A DNA stretch of 64,000 nt, taken from contig NC_092354.1 of NCBI RefSeq assembly GCF_963676685.1, positions 38,968,193 through 39,032,192 of the forward strand, given 5' to 3'. The notes under the pieces were generated by a model that had not been told where the DNA came from, ran no database searches, and saw only the letters and a program-made list of their open reading frames with translations. Both the position numbers and the translations under genes were made by a program. Source of the stretch: Mytilus edulis. Its lineage: Eukaryota > Mollusca > Bivalvia > Mytilida > Mytilidae. Of the stretch, positions 21,991 to 35,055 are shown piece after piece (the first letter of the stretch is position 1; every line of letters starts with the position of its first letter).

Positions 21991-24900
21991 ATGGAGAAAC
22001 TTTTCCCGGTTGCGTTCGGAGTAATTGCTCTGTTGTTTCTAGTAGCTGGAGCATTTTCACCGGGATGGATGGTGATGGATTCATCGAGTTTCACCGACAT
22101 GAGTGATCACGACACTTCAGATGCAGTCACTTTACATATGGGATTTTTTTACCTTCTTATCATTGGAAAGGATTTCTCAATGTCTTTGGGATACGGCTCT
22201 ATCCCTGATGACGGCGGGATATCTTATATGGATAGGCTAGGTATGTTGGGGTACTTTGTCAGGGAAGTATTTTTCATGGATTTGTTATGTAGTTAAGATA
22301 CTCCCCTTGGTAAGTTAATTATATTAAGGTACTTATCTGTCGGTGAGGCATATTTCCTTGGTAAGTTATCTGATCTGTAGTAGGGATATCTTTCCTGAGT
22401 AAGTTTTACATGACATGGTTACTCTACAACTGCTACAATTTTCTGCTACCTTAAAATTGCTGCTTTTTTTGTTTATCCCAAATCGATTTTACATGTATCC
22501 CTATTGGTCAATAAATTTTCACCAAATTAAGTTAGGAGGGGGTGATGTGGTCAGTGAAAAAACTATGTGAATTATATATATTTATTTTTTATCCTACATT
22601 GATCTTTTGATGTCGTCCCTTCTTTATTGTGGTTATTCAAACGTATTTGAACTCTTAGCATTCTTTTCAAAACATACATGTATAAAGCATTCAATGGTCA
22701 GTGGCGTAGCTGGGTCATTTCTACGTGTACGCCCGAACTTTGGCGAGGAATATGAGGGATGCCAAAAGCTCAATGTTAAAGCACCTGCTGGTAGTGGGTT
22801 CGAAAGGGATAGCTATCGAGAATGAGATACCATAATGATTCCTGTCAGTAAAAAATCATTGATAGCAACATACTTTTGAATCTAAATGGTTTATTTGTTT
22901 TGGTTAAATTTTGTAATATGTTAACTTATTCATCGTGTTAAACTGGAAGCTAGCCTAATGGTCATTGGTTTTAGAGAAAACGTCCAAACCAATATTACTT
23001 TTAAAAAAGTTTAAAGGGTGCCGTGAGTGAGCATACAATCGACAAAAGCACCTTTTAATGAACACGAAACTGAAAAAATATTTCTAAGAGGTGCAATATA
23101 AAAAAATTCTGGAACACCTGGGATTTCTTCCCACAAAAAGTGAATCAATTTATCATTATTTCCTTTAAAGGAATTTAAAAAAAATCTAAAACTTTCTTTT
23201 GATATTTTTTTCTTGATCTGGAATATTTCACGACAATCTATGAAGGTTTATAAATTGAGCATGTAAAACAATGAATTGCGTAAAGAAGAGTCCGGCTATC
23301 TGTCTATCAGAAAAGATCAGAAAAATGAACGAAAACAAATGCTTTCAAAATTTTAGCTTTAGACATTAGTCATAGACAAAGTTTCTTTGGCATTTTCATA
23401 AAATTTGATGAAGGTTCGACAAGTAGTTAATGTAGTTGAGAAATAACAAAATGTAAGCCCAAAATGCGACCACTTATTAATTGCAGAAAGAAATACATTT
23501 TGTCCTTAAAATGCGGGGAAATTAAAGATATAATTGCATTATTATATTGCTCTGAATACTCTTTTGATCATAAACAGCTGCAGTTTCTGTTCAACTTTCG
23601 TAAAATTTCACGGAGAGTCATTCAAAAGACTTTATCCACATTCGGAACCTAAATATTGACGCCGCGTTGTCTCGCTTTTGGGACATAAATCACAGGCTCG
23701 ACAAAAATACAAACAGCATATCGAATATGAGCAGATAGTGAATTGCTTTAAATATAAGAAAAGTACGTAGAATTCATAGTAGATTCAGACTTCTACAAAA
23801 GATTCGAATAAATATAGGAAATGATCTATTTGAGTAAATTTAGTCCCTTTTTATTCAAAATTACAATCCATTGAAAAAAGAAGCACAAGACTGATGTGCT
23901 TTTGACCGATTTTTCTTATTCTATGTCGATTATTTGTTTTATTTTCAAAATTCAAGTGTACGCCCGGGCGTTTTGACGTAAACGTAGCTACGCGCATGAT
24001 GGTTGATTTATTAAGTTTACTCGCACTGAAAATACTTGCAAAAAAATTAAGTTTTGAAGAGACGAAAAGATCTCAATGGCTATTTAAGGAAGTTCGCTAC
24101 TCAGTTTCAATAAATTGCTTTTCATAAAACTAGTATATATTGATAGGGGATTAATTAAGGAATAAAAAAAATCAAAAAAATATATAGAGGTCAATGTGCT
24201 TGTTTTCGAGATATTATACATATGACAAACCAAAATAAGCCATTGCAATTTTGGCGGGAAAATGTTCTCTTTTCATTTTTCATTGCTTTATCATTGACAA
24301 GTTAAAGTTCTCAAAAACTATTTAAAATAAATAAGATTTTATAAGACTTTTACAAATGACTTAGAATTACACATGTAAAAGATTTGTTAAAAGAAACATG
24401 AGGGTCAATGGGCAAAATCTTAGGCATTCATATGGATAAAACCAGAGGATTCCGAAAATCTGACAAAACAATTCAAAACGTGACATGCAAGCGAACATCC
24501 TTAATATATTAATAAATGTACCCTGTCGTGAGACATGACTATAATATGTATGATAAGGATAAGGAGTTGTATCCAATAATTTTGTTTATGGTTTTTATAC
24601 GACCGCAAAAAATTGAAAATATTTTGGAAGTATATTGGTATGACGTTGGCGGCGTCGTCGTAATTTTTGGTCCTGTTTTCAAATTGGTCTACATTAAGAT
24701 CCAAAGGGTCCAAAATTAAACTTAGTTTGATTTTAACAAAAAATGAATTCTTTGGGTTCTTTGATATGCTGAATCTAAACATGTACTTAGATTTTTGATT
24801 ATTGGCCCAGTTTTCAAGTTGGTCCAAATCGGGGTCCAAAATTAAACTTTGTCACTTTTGATTTCAACAAAACTTGAATATATGTGGTTCTTCAATATGC

Positions 24901-27900
24901 TGAATTTAACCATGTATTTAGATTTTTAATATTTGGGCCCGGTCATCAAATTGGTCCACATTGAGGTCTAAAGGGTCTAAAATTGAACATTATTTGATTT
25001 CATCAAAAATTTAATTCTGCGGGTTCTATGTTATGCTGAATCTAACCATGCATTTAGATTTTGGATATTGGACCATAATAGGTAAATGTCCAATTTAAAA
25101 ATTAAGTTTAAGTTCTTAGACCACATTCATTCTGTGTCAGAAACCTATGTTGTGTCAACTATTTAATCACAATCCAAGTTCAGAGCTGTATCAAGCTTAA
25201 ATGTTGTGTCCATACTTGCCCCAACTGTTCAGGGTTCGACCTCTGCGGTCGTATAAAACTGCGCCCTAGCGGAGCATCTGGTTATCTTTTATCTTTAAAC
25301 CAAAAGCTAATTTTCTTACCTCATTCTTTCTGTGTTTATAATTGTATGTATATATATATAAATCTGTTATTTTCCAATGTTATTCCCTTTTACTTTCAGT
25401 TTGTACATATGTTCTTTTCTAATCTCTTAATATTTCAGGTTTTTTTCTTTTCCCTAATTATTTCCAATGTATAATATATTCTGTAAACTCCATTCAAACA
25501 CTCGTTGATCAGAGGAGAAGGATTGAGTTGTATATTTATAATAAATACAGTTGTCACTAGAGAAAAACTAATAGTTGTTTCCTGTCAGTCCAGTGTCAAG
25601 TATTGCACGCATTTTACGATTATAATTTTTTTTTTATCAAAACACAACTCTCTTTTCCAAAAATAAACCCAGTTTTTGTTGTTTTAAATTCACTAGATAT
25701 CTGATATACATGTAGTTTTGCTCTGTTTTCATTATTAAGTGCCAGTCTTTGTAAGAATCAGGCAATTTAGGTAAAAATTAAAACATGATTAGAAAAAACC
25801 CACCGAGCTAATCATGCTATTTAATACTAACCATCATCCTGAGTTAAAATTAATTGGTCTTTTGTTTGTGTGTGTCTGGTAATATCAAATAACTTGGTTA
25901 GAAAATTGGTTAGATTGATAGCAAATTACAGAGTTATCTCCCCTTTTTTGTTAATTTCTAGTGCATTTCAACCAAATTGTATCTATTATTACCAGAACAG
26001 AAAATGGAAATAAATGTTATTTTTGTGCATAACTACATATTATGAACTGAAATCAATGTCAAATAGGGTGGGTTTTTTTTATCATGTTTTCACCACTGCC
26101 TAATTCAATTACAAACTAAAATAATACAAACAGTTGATTATGTCTCTTTATTTCTTTTCCCTAAAATAAGTATATACGGACAGCATATATATAATCTACC
26201 AATGGCAAGTATTTTACTTCTTCAAAAAAATTGTTTTTTTGTGTGTTATCATCTATCAGTCAGAGATATAACTCTATAGGGTTATTACAGAAAATAACTT
26301 GTGTGTGTTTTTACAGATTTTCTTCCTAAAATATTCTAAATCTGTAATAACATATGTTTGTTATTTGTAAAATTATTTCATTTATAGTGGGCTCTAGGGA
26401 ACTCTTGAGACTCTGCGCAGAAACTAAATGCATAGCCTTGATAACTAATTTCTTAAGTAAATTAATACATTTTTGATTAACTATGATAAATCAATGAGTT
26501 GAGGCTATTAAGGGATAAACTTAGCTGTAATAACAAGGCTAAGTTATTAAAGGAATGTAACTTATTATATAAGACACTTGGGAATCACTGAGAAACTTGC
26601 GCAGAACCTCATTACATGCTCTGGTCATTATTTCTTACAATAAATTAAAATACATTGTAATAAAGCATGATCTATGTCTGAGCAAATCCTTTGAAGTGAT
26701 ATAGAGAAGCTGTGATAACACCCTTTAGTTATTTCAGGCATATTTTTTCTGTGATAACATATAGGTGTATTATGCAAAATGGCAAACTATGAACTGTTAT
26801 ATCTTTCAATAGTTAAGTATACATATAGACAAACGTAATATCAATAGAACTTTTACAAATTTAAACAACATTAATTAGGAGATAACTGTATTGTATTTTA
26901 AGCTCCGACGGCATCAATTGGGGATTTGATGGTCGCAAATTAAGTTTACTGGCGACGCGTTAGCGGAGACAGTAAACGGGTATTTGCGACCATCAAATCC
27001 CCAATTGATGCCGTCGGAGCTTAAAATATAATATTGTTATCTCCATTCTAATGAAACTGACAGAAAACAACGTTAAAACATGTATTTAAAATCTGGAATA
27101 TGCCGTCTGCGCTTGCGCGTACGTCCCATAGCATCAATTGTCAATTGATGCCATGTAAATAAGTGACGTTATCCAATCAAAAGGAACGTTATAAACGTTG
27201 TTGCATTAGAATGATGTATATTGTCCCTTTGAAACATGTAACATACGTATGTTATCACAGTTCTTTGATTTTTTAGTCTACAATAACAAATGTATGTTAT
27301 TTTCCTGTAATAACCCTATAGAGTTATATCCATGACTGTCTATGGTTTCTAGTCTTCATTTTTTTTTAATGTTTTTAAACTTTCGAAAATTCCATCTAGA
27401 AACCGATGTAGAAAAGTACATCAAATGGTGCTTAATAGCTTGTAGTTACATTTTCTTTTCCAATACAACTGGCTAATAGGACCTAAATGGTGCTATTAGG
27501 ATAAATTTATCGGTTATCAAGAGCTTAATTGGCAGCACGTCATCCCAACAATGGCTTCCATTTTCACGATTGTAAAAATTGACTAAGTAGAATCCTGGCT
27601 GTAATTGAATGTTATGAAACTAATACACAATGCTTATAACAACAATCATAACAATACTTAGAACAAGTAGGAATTTGGTAAGCTTAACTTTTCACCGTTC
27701 TTGAGTGATGTCCCTTTATAGCGTTATATGCAAGCGATGTATAATTTGTGTCCGTGGGCGGATATAGGGGGACATGGGTCCCGCCCCCCTTTTTCTGGGA
27801 AAAAATTTGGTTGATTATATAGGGAATCAATGGAGCATGATTGGAGCGGTCCCTCCCTTAGGCAGGCAGTAGGCCCCCACTTATAAAAATTGCTGGATCC

Positions 27901-30900
27901 GCCACTGGTGTCCTACGGCTATGTACACATTCTTTTCTTTTTTCAGATTGAGATTTATTAGAATAATCACAACCGGAAGCGGAAGTATAGGAATATAATG
28001 TTTTTTTTCCTCTTTCAGGCTGGAATTTATTAGAATATCAGATCGAGATCATCATTGGAGTTGTGCTATGTATACTATCGCTGATACTAACGTTAGCGTA
28101 CAACAGAGACAGAGCGCCATCTATGTTACTGGCGCCAATTATTACAAGCGCGATTGCAGGTATGATCTTTTTTGGTGTTTTCATTGTTTAATATAAAATT
28201 GAGAATGGAAATGCGGAATGTGTCAAAGAGACAACAACCCGACCATATATAGAATAAACATTCTTTTTACTTACATCAATGCACTTTTATTTGCAAAAAA
28301 GTTGTTTTAAAAAATGTGTCGGAATGAGTTATTTTATTTAAGATAACAAACATGTAGGTATAGAGATTATATATGTTTTCGTGTTTTCGTGTCTGATTTT
28401 TATACGACCGCAAATTTTGAAAAAATTTTCGTCTTATATTGCTATCACGTTGGCGTCGGCGTCGTCGTCGTCGTCGTCGTCGTCCGGCGTCCGAATACTT
28501 TTAGTTTTCGCACTCTAACTTTAGTAAAAGTGAATAGAAATCTATGAAATTTTAACACAAGGTTTATGACCATAAAAGGAAGGTTGGTATCGATTTTGGG
28601 AGTTTTGGTCCCAACATTTTAGGAATAAGGGGCCAGAAAGGGCCCAAATAAGCATTTTCTTGGTTTTCGCACCATAACTTTAGTTTAAGTTAATAGAAAT
28701 CTATGAAATTTTGACACAAGGTTTATGACCACAAAAGAAAGATTGGGATTGATTTTGGGAGTTTTGGTTTCAATAGTTTAGGAATAAGGGGCCAATAAAG
28801 GGCCCAAATAAGCATTTTTCTTGGTTTTTGCACAATAACCTTAGGTTAAGTAAATGGAAATCTATGAAATTTAAACACAATGTTTATGACCACAAAAGGA
28901 AGGTTGGTATTGATTTTGGGAGTTTAGGACCCAACAGATTAGGAATTAGGGGCCAAAAAGGGACCCAAATAAGCATTTTTCTTGGTTTTCGCACTATAAT
29001 GTTAGTATAAGTAAATACAAATCTATGAAATTTAAACACAAGGCTTATGACCATAAAAGGAAGGTTGGTATTGATTTTGGGAGTTTTGGTCCCAACAGTT
29101 TAGGAAAAAGGGGCCCAAAGGGTCCAAAATTAAACTTTGTTTGATTTCATCAAAATTGAATAATTGGGGTTCTTTGATATGCCGAATCTAACTGTATATG
29201 TAGATTCTCAACTTTTGGTCCCGTTTTCAAATTGGTCTACATTAAGGTCCAAAGGGTCCAAAATTAAACTTAGTTTGATTTTGACAAAAAATGAATCGGT
29301 TGGGTTCTTTGATATGTTGAATCTAAAAATGTACTTAGATTCTTGATTATTGAAGTTTTTTTGGTCCAGTTTTCAAATTGGTCTACATTAAGGTCCAAAG
29401 GGTCCAAAATTAAACTTTGTTTGATTTCATCAAAAATTGAATCCTTGGGGTTCTTTGATATGCCAAATCTAACTGTGTATGTAGATTCTTCATTTTTGGT
29501 CCTGTTTTCAAATTTCAAATTCTACATTAAAGTCCAAAGGGTCCAAAATTAAACTAAGTTTGATTTTAACAAAAATTGAATTCTTGGGCCTCTTTGATAT
29601 GCTGAATCTAAACATGTACTTAGATTTTTGATTATGGGCCCAGTTTTCAAGTTGGTCCAAATCAGGATCTAAAATTATTATATTAAGTATTGTGCAATAG
29701 CAAGTCTTTTCAATTGCACAGTATTGTGCAATGGCAAGAAATATCTAATTGCACAATATTGTGAAATAGCAAATTTTTTTTTAATTAGAGTTATCTTTCT
29801 TTGTCCAGAATATTAAGCAAGAAATATCCTATTTGTGCAATAGCAAGAATTTTTTTTAATTGGAGTTATCTTTCTTTGTCCAGAATCAACTTAAATCTTT
29901 GTTATATACAATATACAATGTATATACACTTTTTACTACCAACTGATAAATTTAAATAATCTTTACCATTCAGTGATAACAAGCAGTTTTTTTACATCTT
30001 AATATTTTATGATGTATTTAAATGAGTAGTTATTGTTGCAAACTCCATTAGAAATTTGAATTGATATCAGTTTTGAAAAAGGGAAACGGGGATGTGAAAA
30101 AAAAAGGGGGGGGGGGTTAAATTTTTCTCATTTCAGATTTCATAAATAAAAAGAAAATTTCTTCAAACATTTTTTTGAGAGGATTAATATTCAACAGCAT
30201 AGTGATTTGCTCAAAGGCAAAAAAAACCTTTTAAGTTCATTAGACCACATTCATTCTGTGTCAGAAACCTATGCTGTGTCAACTATTTAATTTTAGATTT
30301 AAAAAGTTTGAAGAAGAAATCTTTAATTGATTTGTAAAATCTTGGCATTTGTTTTGTGTAAAAAAAAACCATGTAATGTCAAAAATTTGATCACAATCCA
30401 AATTCAGAGCTGTATCATGCTTGAATGTTTTGTCCATACTTGCCCCAACTGTTCAGGGTTCGACCTCTGCGGTCGTATAAAGCTGCGCCCTGCGGAGCAC
30501 CTGTTTTTTTTATGTTTTAAATTTTTAAATCCATTACTCTCTTTTTTTTACCTGTTATGTTCGTAGCATGGAAGTTAACATTTAATTTAGGACAGCGTAT
30601 GTCATAATGGCGTAAACAATGAGCAAAATCCATACCTCATAGTCTGCTATATATAAAGGCTCCAAAATGACAATGATCGTACCTCTGGTTCAACCCCTAT
30701 GGATTTTACTTACCCTCTATGGATCCGTAGGGGGTCAGTTGCAAACCATATAACTTATTATGTGTAACAATTCAAACGAGAAAACTAACAGCCTGATTTA
30801 TGTTCAAAATGTGTTAATTCCGTTATCAAATGAATTTTCGTGAATCATTTTGCATGATAAAATGACACTGGTTTATAAATTGTAATCAATGAAAAAAATA

Positions 30901-31427
30901 TTTAAAACAAAAATATATAGGACCCTGACCAACTTTAAAATATTGAAAGTTGACATAGGCATCATATATATTATATATATAAATCGTGGTTTTATTGGGA
31001 ACGTGTATTGCTGAATAGCACCAATCGTATCATGCGTATTAATATACGTCTGTGTAATTTTATTCAAAACATCGTATATCGTAAACAAGACTGAAACTTT
31101 ATGACACATTGCTCGACCGCCCCCCCCCCCCCCCTTTTCCCCCCCTTGCTGAAAAAAGGTCTGGATTATGGGGTCTTTCATTTCTGTATTCTTTACTGCT
31201 TTAGCCATTTTTCTCTATTCTTGTAAATTTGTCAGAATATCCTTTTTTTAGGAGGAGCAACCGGGGTGGCAGTTTGGCGGTGGCTTACTGGAGTAATTGT
31301 TGTGGCAACACAGACGAACATAAACATTGAAATTCCTTATTCCATTATATTAAGTGGACTCGGTGGAATATTTTGTTTCATTTTAATGATTTTATTAATC
31401 GTCATGTACAGGCAGCACACTCGATAA
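21991..31427 (+). CDS. Tetraspan (claudin/PMP22-like layout) membrane protein
   Basis: Exons are 21991-22240, 28019-28159 and 31252-31427 (TAA). Every junction is phase 1 and the product has 188 residues. The start is the first ATG of the frame. Exon 1 gives TM1 (FGVIALLFLVAGAF) and an extracellular loop with a Ser/Asp-rich stretch. Exon 2 gives TM2 (IIIGVVLCILSLILTLAY) and the start of TM3. Exon 3 gives the rest of TM3 (ATGVAVWRWL), a short loop and TM4 (IFCFILMILLIVMY), ending in a short basic tail. The claudin W-LW-C-C signature is absent, so this is tetraspan by topology only, of unrecognised family. Exons 2 and 3 recur as an intact diverged copy 6-8 kb downstream. Confidence 0.82.
22699..23996. 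mobile_element. Element with GGCGTAGCT / AGCTACGC ends
   Basis: The left end is CAGTGGCGTAGCTGGG followed by GTGTACGCCCG. The right end is CGGGCGTTTTGACGTAAACG then TAGCTACGC. Inverted ends of this look are typical of hAT-like non-autonomous elements. No transposase frame is visible in 1.3 kb. Confidence 0.5.
24084..24504. mobile_element. TTAA-bounded MITE, 421 bp
   Basis: Ends TTAAGGAAGTTCGCT and AGCGAACATCCTTAA are inverted with one mismatch. The interior carries TGTGCTTGTTTTCGAGATA, found in reverse in the related partial copy at 36393. Confidence 0.75.
24592..25281 (+). mobile_element. Element with TTTATACGACCGCA ends, short copy
   Basis: Begins TTTTTATACGACCGCAAA and ends CTGCGGTCGTATAAAACTG, then GCGCCCTAGCGGAGCATCTG. 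It contains about three ~130-140-bp tandem units built on GGTCCAAAATTAAACTT. The 28397 copy is the long version. Confidence 0.7.
26256..27342. mobile_element. 1.1-kb inverted-repeat element containing a perfect hairpin
   Basis: CAGTCAGAGATATAACTCTA then TAGGGTTATTACAG at the left is mirrored by CTGTAATAACCCTATAGAG then TTATATCCATGACTG at the right. Internal words TAACATATGTTTGTTATTTG are mirrored too. Its centre holds hairpin 2. No coding sequence. Confidence 0.6.
26894..27028. repeat. Near-perfect hairpin 2
   Basis: The arms are 47 bp (26894-26940 and 26982-27028) and match without a mismatch that I can see. They contain AGCTCCGACGGCATCAATTG and its inverse. Inside, GTTTACTG and CAGTAAAC pair around the loop GCGACGCGTTAGCGGAGA. 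Beyond the arms, GGAGATAAC and GTTATCTCC extend it. Confidence 0.92.
27752..27909 (-). mobile_element. hAT-like non-autonomous element, reverse copy
   Basis: Reverse-oriented relative of 6971-7131, sharing GTGGGGGCC, GGCAGGCAG, ATTCCCTATA and a G/C-run near the far end. Confidence 0.6.
28160..31251 (+). other. Intron 2 of the tetraspan gene, 3.1 kb
   Basis: Mostly the long 28397-30503 element, plus a family B fragment (28197-28250), a repeat A fragment with an 85-bp insertion (30598-30795) and a 15-C run (31120-31134). Confidence 0.6.
28397..30503 (+). mobile_element. Element with TTTATACGACCGCA ends and two internal tandem arrays
   Basis: Starts TTTTTATACGACCGCAAA, ends TGCGGTCGTATAAAG then CTGCGCCCTGCGGAGCACC. 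28505-29115 holds four ~160-bp units (each with CGCACTATAACTTTAGT-like and GGTTTATGACCA). 29116-29670 holds four ~140-bp units of the GGTCCAAAGGGTCCAAAATT type, alternating AAACTTTG and AAACTTAG, hence a ~280-bp dimer. A GTC microsatellite (28455-28483) lies near the left end. The short ORFs inside are artefacts of the units. Confidence 0.72.
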
Positions 31428-33149
31428 CGTCAGAACAGGAACCAATGACTTAAGAAAGGGACTTTTTTTCTGATGTCGCAATGGCAGCACATCTTCCAGA
31501 ACAATTGAATTCACAGCAATTAACACAGCAACAGACGAATATTGGCTTTTAATGAAGGTCATCTAAAGCATACACTTTTGATATGTTATTTTCTCATGCA
31601 AGCTGTACCAAATCATCTTTCGTTGTGTTGGCGTACTAATGCGCCGTTTCAAAATCAAATTGATTCTGGGTAATGTTTTCAAAATTGAACACCAAAACGT
31701 CGTAAATCGTCAGTTAAAAAACAAATAATATATCTTTATTGCAAAATTACACCCATAAGTGTCAAGCAATATTAACAAACAATTATACATTTAAAATACA
31801 ATGCAATACAATGAAATACAATACAATATAATAGAACATATATTAAGAGTTCAAATTATAAATTGATGTATAAAACACAATCATGAGCTTGTCTGACATG
31901 GTTCTGACCCTCTCAGTTCCAAAGACTGATTAATGAAGACTCCAATATAACAAACAAGTTCAGGGATGATACATTAATTATACTTAAAAATCGTGTTTAG
32001 AAAATATACACTTGTATTTCATGTTTAGTTCTTTATAGGTTTAAGATTTTGTTTAATATCTTAACACATGTCTCAGTAATCACATCAAATATAAACATGT
32101 CTTCAATTTCAACAAATGCTATTTTTAGAGTTTGAATAAGAATCCAACATTAATGAAAATTGAGCTTAACACGATATTAAACACATTTCAAACTTAACAT
32201 GTTTAGAACAGATACATGTTTAGACTAAAACGTGTAAAAAAGTGCGACAAAAATGTGTATAGAATAGTGTGAAGGTAGTTTAGTGTAAATGTATAGTGCT
32301 CTACTGTAACTATCTATTAAAAGAACTCAATTTTTGTAAATGTTTTATTACTATGTATCATTTTTCTATTATTTATTTTCATCATTTGACATGAATTAAA
32401 TGTATAGAGAACGAATATCATTTTATTATGGTTTGTCCAGCATATAGACAGTATAGACTTAAATACTTCTCAAAACATTATCATACATGGCCAAATATCA
32501 ACAAACTGTATTCACTACTACAAGTTCAAACAAAAACTGTTATTTACAATTTGATGTGTTTTTTGCGTGAAAGTTGGAAACTCAGAACTTTCATATTAAC
32601 TTAGTCATATATATGAATCTAATTGTCTTTTTCATTAACAAAATGTTCATATTGTTAATTATGTTCTCTGCAGTTTTGTATACCTATGTATTAATATAAA
32701 TTTCATGTTGCTTACACATGATAATGTTGTAATTTAAATGTGCTATAGCATAATTGTGCTTATTGCAATAAACGTATTTATCTTATTTATCTTATCTAAA
32801 GTTAAAGATCTTAAGACAGATGTCATGTTGATTAGACAATGTCTGTATTAACTACCATTCCCACTAGTAGGAATAGAGTAATTAGTAAAAATTTACCGGA
32901 ATACCCCCACTCTAAAAAAGTATATGTAAACTCATACCTCTGATGTCCGTCAGTCCGTCTGTCCGTCGCATCAAAATTTTGGTCGCATCTTTTCAGAGAC
33001 TGCATCATAAGATTTGCATGGATTTAGGGTTTATAGAAGTCAGCTACATATACCGTGTGGTGCGTTTTCATCACTCAACAACTTCCTGTTTACGGAATAC
33101 TTGTATCATGATCGCTATAACTTGATAAATATTCTTCACATTTTACTCA

Positions 33150-33402
33150 GGTACCTAACACTACAGGGAGACAACTATGTAAAATCAGCTTAACATTTTA
33201 ATTACGTTGTGTTGTAAAGGGATTATTAAGCATCTCAATGATCAAAATTAGTGTATGTCAAACTGATATATAACCAGTGTATTTTTTCCGATAAATTGGC
33301 TGGTTCAAATATTTAAAAAAAAATATATTTTTGTCGAAGGGTCAAAGTTAATTTTTTGTCAAAATTTTATGAAAATTTAACGAGCCAAATTAACTTTAGT
33401 TT
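33150..33402 (+). mobile_element. MITE of the TTAAGGTGGTACC family, truncated
   Basis: Starts at GGTACCTAACACTACAGGGA and has the family interior (AATTACGTTGTGTTGTAAAGG), but both terminal TTAA edges are missing. Confidence 0.7.
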
Positions 33403-33619
33403 GTTGTTTGTTGGGAACTACACTTAAAAGATTTTCAAAATTCGGTTTTAGGTTTTGAAAGAGTCGCCTGTAAATGTACCTAGTGATACGTTTTCAAATT
33501 AATTTCATCATTTAACAACTACCTGTATACCTAATACTTACATCATTGCCTGTCCATCTTTCCCATGAATATTTTCTGTCGCATCTTTCTGTTTGTATTG
33601 CTTCATATGTGTTTCTTTA

Positions 33620-35055
33620 TTCTACATAGGCTAGAGGTATATGGGGAAGGTTGGGATCTAACAAAACATGTGTAACCCCGCCACATTCTTGCGCCTGTCC
33701 GAGTCAGGAACCTCTGGCCTTTGTAAGTCTTGTATACATTTTTTGAATTTAATTTCATTTAGGGACTTATCATTTTTTATCTGGGAGGGGGGGGGGGGGG
33801 GGGTCAAAAGACAGGGGGAATCAAGTTTTTTTTCTGTATTTTGAAAAGGGGGGTTCAATTTTTTTTATAAGTTCAAAGTGGGGTATCAATATTTTCTACA
33901 CATGGAAATAAGTATTTCAGACACTTCAAGAGACAACATGTCAAGAAGAACATTACGACAGTCAAATCGAAATATATTTTTAGCACCATTCATATACAAC
34001 TAATTATAAGTAAAACATAACAAGACTTTGGTGATGTAGGAAGCTGTATATGTGTTTCATAATCCAAATAATTCAGTCGTTATACATGTATTTCACTCCC
34101 CTTGATAACTAAATAAACAAGTATTACTGCCAAGTTTTGTTTTAATCAGATTAATGTAGTTTGAAAGAAATTAAGTATAAATTAAAACGAAATCTACAGC
34201 GATTTGTGCAAAATTGTGTCCAAAAATACAAAGCACGCCGAATCATGAAAGAATATAGTGTAGAGCAATAAATTCTCCAAAAGATGATTAAATATTCATC
34301 TAATCTGCATACAGACAGTTGAATATTGATATACCTAATTGTTCAAGCTGAAAGCATGCACTATCCCAAAAAAAAGTTAAGCGACTCAATTGACGTTTCA
34401 ATAAGGCCTTACGTAAAAATTAAGTTCAAGCAGCGTTCAAGAGAAGGACATATAATAGATTCCTCTTGGTAAATAATATGTTGTTACTGTTTCAAAAGTT
34501 ATTTTTTTAGAGTTACATAGGATCAAGTATTCTTTAATAGCACAATATAGGAAATTCGAAAAAAAAGTCAGAAAAAGCTGCGCAAAGCACTGGCTTGTAC
34601 TACCTACTTATATTCATGGAAGATGCCTCATGGGGGAGCCCTATTTCAAGACAATTTTCCCTCAACTATGTTTTGGGACTCAATCTACTGAGAATATTTC
34701 ATTTTCAATATTTTCGTGAAATAACATGATAAGTGTTTTGCATGTTAAAATTTTGACATTTTTAATAGAGGGTGTCAAATTTTTTTAATGTTTTTACTGG
34801 GGGGGGGGGGGGGGGGGGTCAAATAAAATTGGTGAAATATTGTAGGGGGGTCAATAAATTTTGTATGTTCGATTTCAAAATGACCAGCCCCCCTCTCAGG
34901 TAAAAAATGATAAGTCCCTTATATGTTTTGGAGTTTAGTGTGACGCTTATTTTTACTGAACTAGTACACAATTTCATTTAGCGCCCAACTGATACGTCTG
35001 GGTGCGGGATTTTCTCGCTGCGTTGAAGTCCATTCACGTCAAAACGGTCAGTCAA
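33620..35055 (-). repeat. Repeat B, reverse, split by a TTA-flanked insertion
   Basis: 33640-33760 (CCCCGCCACATTCTTGCGCC, then CAGGAACCTCTGGCCTTTGT) continues after 34918 as GTGTGACGCTTATTTTTACT and GGGTGCGGGATTTTCTCGC. The uninterrupted copy at 37510-37850 shows the same order without the gap. Confidence 0.75.
33762..34917. mobile_element. PIF/Harbinger-like non-autonomous element, 1.16 kb
   Basis: Terminal inverted repeats GGGACTTATCATTTTTTA and TAAAAAATGATAAGTCCC are perfect, flanked by TTA on both sides. A 3-bp TWA duplication with GGG ends is the PIF/Harbinger pattern. It carries 17-G (33787-33803) and 20-G (34799-34818) runs and no transposase frame. Its insertion splits repeat B. Confidence 0.78.

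Larger units (their letters stand above)
22241..28018 (+). other. Intron 1 of the tetraspan gene, 5.8 kb
   Basis: 22280-22410 has three spaced near-copies of CCTTGGTAAGTTA, each resembling a 5' splice site. 25280-26250 and 27345-27750 have no recognised feature. The other contents are listed as elements. Confidence 0.55.

Noticed and set aside
24501..24839. Minus-strand 112-codon ORF
   Set aside because: Spans the end of a MITE and the tandem units of the TTTATACGACCGCA element.
29164..29552. Short ORFs with repeated NLTVYVDS
   Set aside because: Products of ~140-bp tandem units.
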